In this document: piece by piece, positions 59,635 through 64,000 of the stretch
Position numbering within the stretch: the stretch's first letter is position 1
Layout of the letters: the number at the start of each line of letters is the position of its first letter
Source of the DNA: Saposhnikovia divaricata
Taxonomy: Eukaryota; Streptophyta; Magnoliopsida; Apiales; Apiaceae
DNA: 64,000 nt
NCBI GenBank assembly: GCA_036435485.1
Contig: CM071595.1
Span: forward strand, 106,508,580 to 106,572,579
Reading direction: 5' to 3'
The notes under the pieces: model-generated
The model's input: only the letters and a program-made list of their open reading frames with translations
Told to the model about the DNA's origin: nothing
Database searches by the model: none
Translations under genes and position numbers: made by a program

Positions 59635-62600
59635 TGTAACACCCCCAGATCCGGGGTCCGGGATCCGGTCGTTACGGTCTCCAATTCTGTCCACAATACT
59701 TAAACTTACTTCAACATAAAATAAATTACATCTTTATGACCCAACACAACAATATAAAACACACCCGTTATAGTCCCAGAGATCAAATCAGAGTAGCAAC
59801 CAAATTTTTATTAAACACATTATGAGTTCTTACAATCCAAAAGAATTTCAATATGAATACATACTCTTTGCCATCCATTTGCATAAGTCATACTAGACCA
59901 TATACTTGGTACTGAAAGAATAAATCTATCCTACCAATAGCTTTCTCTTCGGCTCTAGTAGTCTCATCGTCCTCGCCAGCGTCGAGTGCGCCTTGTGCGA
60001 GTCATCTGGTCTAGCTGTTGTTGTGATATAATAATAAAGCAAGGGTGAGCAATAGCCCACCAACAATAATATTTAACTGAACGATAATATATAACAGTTC
60101 AAAAGTATCTTTCAAACCATATGCCATGCATTTACGGAAATGATGCCAGAATAACATGAACGATGAAGTTATGAGGTAACTCAAAATGCATATATAGGTG
60201 GGAATATCTGCTATGTCAAAGATAAGCCAGATATTATCATTTATCATAAAAGAGGAACTTGCAAGAAAATATTGCAATTCCAATTATGAATACTTTTCCA
60301 ATACTACCAACAATGATAATGTTGCAGAAAAATAAAAGAATTTGAATGATGAACTTATGCTGGAGTATTCACCGCGGCCACTGCCAATCTTACGATGATC
60401 AGCCGCAGATTGTACAGCTCAATTTAGATTTACTACCGGTAGAAGGAAGAACTGACGGCTTTACTTGTCTACCGCCCTACTAGCTCTCCCCGGCCAACGG
60501 TTGGGCCAAAGGGGATGGACCGGCGCTACTCGGCCTCTTACACGACTCCAAGTTCGAAAAGAAATTCATGACTCTGAACGCAAAGTTCATCCCCCTTTCC
60601 CCAAGTATAATACTTGTTGATAAGACTCCACAAAGTAGTCGTATCTAGTTGGAAAGGAAAATTCAACATCTTATCTCCCAAGCTACTGCTTGTTAGAGGA
60701 TACCATCTTGTTCCAATAATCTTACCCCTCGAATGATGAGAAGGTTACTCAAAGATTCAATTGATAAACAGCAACCACGTTGCGAGTGAAATGAATAGTT
60801 TTACAAGATTTATGACCGGGAAGTCAACAAGATAAATAACATTGCTCAAGTAGGTTCCCCTATAATATGGAAGTTTGAGCGAGCATTTAAATCCTTTTAA
60901 GATAGATTTAAATGAAAAATAAAAAGAGTTGGGAACCTTTCCTTGATAAAATAGTCGTAAAAAGACTATGAAATATTTTACATAATATTTGGAGGTGAAA
61001 GAAAATCTCCAAATAATACAAATCATTTTTAAAAAGAATTTAAAAGAATTAAATAAATATTCCAAAAATATTTATTAACTCAATAATAATTACGGAATAT
61101 TATTAAATCATAATATTGCTCGTAAGTAATCCTCGAATGAATGTATAGAATTATTTACTAAATAAATCACTCCTTAAATGAATATTCAAAATAATATTCA
61201 TTAATAACTAGACTCCAATAAGTATTTAAAATAATATTCAATAAATGAGTCAAACTTTAAATGAATATTTGAAAATAATATTCATTTAAGAAATAATCTT
61301 CTAAATGAATATCAAAATAATATTCATTTAGTAATCAAAACTTTAAAGGAATATTCGAAATAATATCCCTTAAGTAAATATAACTTCCAATGAATATTTT
61401 AAATTAATATTCATCCAGTACATAAAACCTTAAATGAATATTCGAAAGTAATATTCATTTAATAAATAAAATTCCCATGAATATCAAAGTAATTATTCAT
61501 TAAATAATCAAACTCTAAGTGAATATTCAAAAAATAATATTCACCTAATATTTCTCGGCTGAGATAATACTCAAATAACATTCTTCGAAAGATTTCCAAG
61601 TAATTGATACTTTATGGAAATATAAATAATGTTTAATAATAACATTCCTCAAGATCAATAATAATCAGCCGTTGGAATCCTTCCGGGTTTCCATGACTAT
61701 CTGTATCTCAAAATACCGACTCCCGGTCTATATTTAAGAATGAATATCATATGCCCTTCGCTAAGGGTCTTATCAAAACAATCTGGCTTATAACTGATAA
61801 TTCGTATCTAGTCTATAAGCCAATAGTAATTCAGGAAATAGGTATCATAAAATAATTTGACAATAGGCATGCATGCTATGGCATATGTAAAATGGCAATC
61901 ACACATATATATTATCACAACAACAGGTTCAAAGTTTTGAACACTTTGCAGGTAATCGGGTGTGGGTGGCGATAGCGTGTCCTAGGTCTGCTCGATGATC
62001 TAAAAACAATCAGAACATTCAAGATTAACCACTTAACACGTTTTAAAAGTCTAGGTATAACTTCACTTAAGTCGAAACACGTTTTCGAATTATCTCGTTA
62101 TACACCTTTTAGTGTGACTCTTTTTATTACTCATACGATTCGACATTTGTTCGCTATTAGGACATGTCATCATACCCACACTCGGTATATACTTAAGTCG
62201 TATAAGTTCTAAAGTCGATCGATTACGAACGGAGATTATACCTCGAGTTTTATCGTTCGTTTTCTAAGTGTTTTACCAAAGTGATAACCAAGCGGGTTTT
62301 TAGGGGTTCGTTCGCGTTTAACTTCGATTCCAACATTTTTATAAAATCGAAAAACGATCCATTTGATATGTGGTTTTCTTTCATACCTTTCTTATGACCC
62401 CTATTATTTATTTGCCAAGATTCGCCACTGAGTAACATGCTTTACGAGGGTTCAATTGAAGTTACGAACTTTTACTTACGGTTCCGAACCAATTTTAGTA
62501 ATTTGACCATTACTCCTAAACCGTAAGTCGGAATGTTTCGATTCTTTCGCCAAAACGATCTATGACTCGAGATCTACGAGGAAATGTCATTTATTCATCA

Positions 62601-64000
62601 AGGTCAGAAACTCATCCTAACTGTTAAGCACGGTTTTCTAGAGGTTAACGAAAATCGGGCATTACGACGGCTATAAATCGGACGTTTCAAAATTGTTACA
62701 ACAATCACCTAGCCACACCGGGCATACATACATCTTATACACATGATTCTCATCTCAACAAGTCCAGAAATATCATACTTCACCATCATATTCATTATAT
62801 CTCTTAGATCAATAAAGCTAATTACATAATCATGCTTATAATACACCATTTCATAACTAATCTCAAAATCATCCAATAATCATCAAAACTTAAACTAAGA
62901 GCTAGGGTTTCTTGAGATGATTACCTTCCTTGGAGTATTTACTAGGCTTACTAAGCTTGATCTAGTCCTTGTATAGCCTTAACAAAGCTTGAATCAACCA
63001 AAGAAAACCAGAAATCAAAGATTAGTTCTTGGAAGTTACTATTCACCCTAAACTTTTAAAAATCATAGAAAATTGAAAAATAAGAATTTAGCTCTCAAAT
63101 TTTTACCACATCTTAGGATCTTCATAAGCTTTGTTTTGAGTCCTATATCATCAGATATGAAGCTTCCTAGCTAGGGTTTTGAGCCCTTTTTTTCTGCTGG
63201 ACAGAAACTGGGCAGATTTGTTTCCCCAACTTTGAGCATGGATTTGACTAGGCTATACTACTTTGTTGGCCATGAAATTTGGAGCGAATATTACCCATGG
63301 AGTGGAGAGGCTATGGTTAAAATTTGGTGATTTTATCATGGATAGAAATGGAGATATGAATTTTTCTTTCATAGTGGTTCTTGCTGGGCAGGTTTAAGAA
63401 AATGGAGAAAATGGAGTTGTCTTGCTTGATGTCTTTGAAAAATGATGCATAAAGTGATGTCTTGAATAATATCTCATCTTATGTTCACTTTATTAAAGTG
63501 ATGATGCATGGAGTGATGTATTTGGCAAGACAAGTGTTGAGTTTTGGATGGTTACAAGCTAACTAAGTGGTTGGTTTTCTAAGTACTAGTTTCTTGCTAA
63601 GTATCCTAGTTACTTGAGTCACCACTTGGATGCTAGATATTTTCTAATAGCTTATGCATGACTCTTGCTTCCTCTACTTATTTCTTTTGTCCGGTTATTG
63701 CTCGTTTCGATTGATCGTTCGTAGGAATATTTCACGGATTTCTAATTAGGGTTTACAGGGAAACTTCTTAATATTAATACTATCATTCTCCATCTTTCTT
63801 ACTAACTTTCGAATTTATATTCCTTAAATCCCTTCGTTAAATTCTTAAGTCTATCAGTGTCCAGGGAACTCTCGGAGAAAATAAAAGTACGATTTTTCAG
63901 AATCCGACAGCTTTTACATACACTTATTTTCCCCTGGATCACTAATACGAACTCGGAAATCCGTTCCGAATACTTCTATATAGTGTCGTCTCATAATATT
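59635..64000 (-). repeat. 5' LTR of element B, truncated by the window edge
   Basis: 4366 bp of an LTR close to 49,385-54,061 (roughly 2 percent different over the first 900 bp by eye). It keeps the roughly 125-bp segment lost from the 3' LTR and has only a very short TA run (near 61,905). Conserved block at 60,412-60,549. Confidence 0.92.

Larger units (their letters stand above)
49385..64000 (-). mobile_element. Element B: minus-oriented relative of A, incomplete at window edge
   Basis: 3' LTR at left (49,385-54,061), internal region 54,062-59,634, 5' LTR from 59,635 off the right edge. LTR termini, Met-tRNA primer site and polypurine tract match array A, so both are one broad family. It sits in element H's leader. 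The coding region is decayed, so any transposition must have used proteins from another copy. Confidence 0.9.

Overview
This is a plant (most likely eudicot) nuclear window made almost entirely of transposable elements. The evidence is the first exons of a DUF707-type plant gene, a long AT-rich Helitron field, plant MULE and hAT-type elements, and Ty3/gypsy retrotransposons of the Tekay/Del chromovirus and Tat lineages. I cannot assign a family or species. Element names A, B and H below are my own labels.

Left part (1-15,180). At 280-693 on the minus strand are the first three coding exons of a DUF707-family membrane protein gene that runs off the left edge. About 1.2 kb upstream of its start codon sits a complete Pack-MULE (1869-3922) with 121-bp terminal inverted repeats and a perfect 9-bp target duplication. 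It carries a decayed piece of a myosin-binding (GTD-binding, DUF593) protein gene. From 4008 to 10,665 is a cluster of short non-autonomous Helitrons, all in minus orientation, with six recognisable 5' ends and only three 3' ends. Then come two MULE-like elements rich in ATGCGT boxes (about 11,060-12,552, with a TIR element nested inside it, and 13,755-14,597 with a perfect 9-bp duplication), separated by AT-rich DNA. A lone Helitron 3' end lies at 15,081.

Right part (15,185-64,000) is a nest of retrotransposons. The oldest layer, H, is a minus-strand Tat-lineage element: a 3' LTR at about 15,185-16,171, a truncated RT at 16,550-16,881, the protease linker up to 17,853, then protease, gag and leader from 44,778 to 49,384. 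It is peppered with a GC-rich palindrome around GAGGGCGCGCCCTC. H is split inside its protease active-site motif by a 26.9-kb array A (17,854-44,777), arranged LTR-internal-LTR-internal-LTR and flanked by one 5-bp duplication, GCTTC. A is a Tekay/Del-type chromovirus with unusually long LTRs (4617, 4639 and 4651 bp), a Met-tRNA primer site, an extra acidic ORF before gag, then gag, protease, RT, RNase H, integrase and a chromodomain. Both internal copies share a missing base before pol and an ochre stop in pol. Copy 1 also has an amber stop in gag and a 569-bp hAT-type MITE. Copy 2 has a 2-bp deletion in protease. Neither copy looks autonomous. H is also interrupted on the right by element B (49,385 to beyond 64,000), a minus-oriented relative of A whose LTR pair is still close but whose coding region is badly decayed and partly out of order.

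Apart from the DUF707 exons I see no ordinary host gene. There is no rRNA, tRNA or CRISPR array. All alignments and counts here were made by eye.
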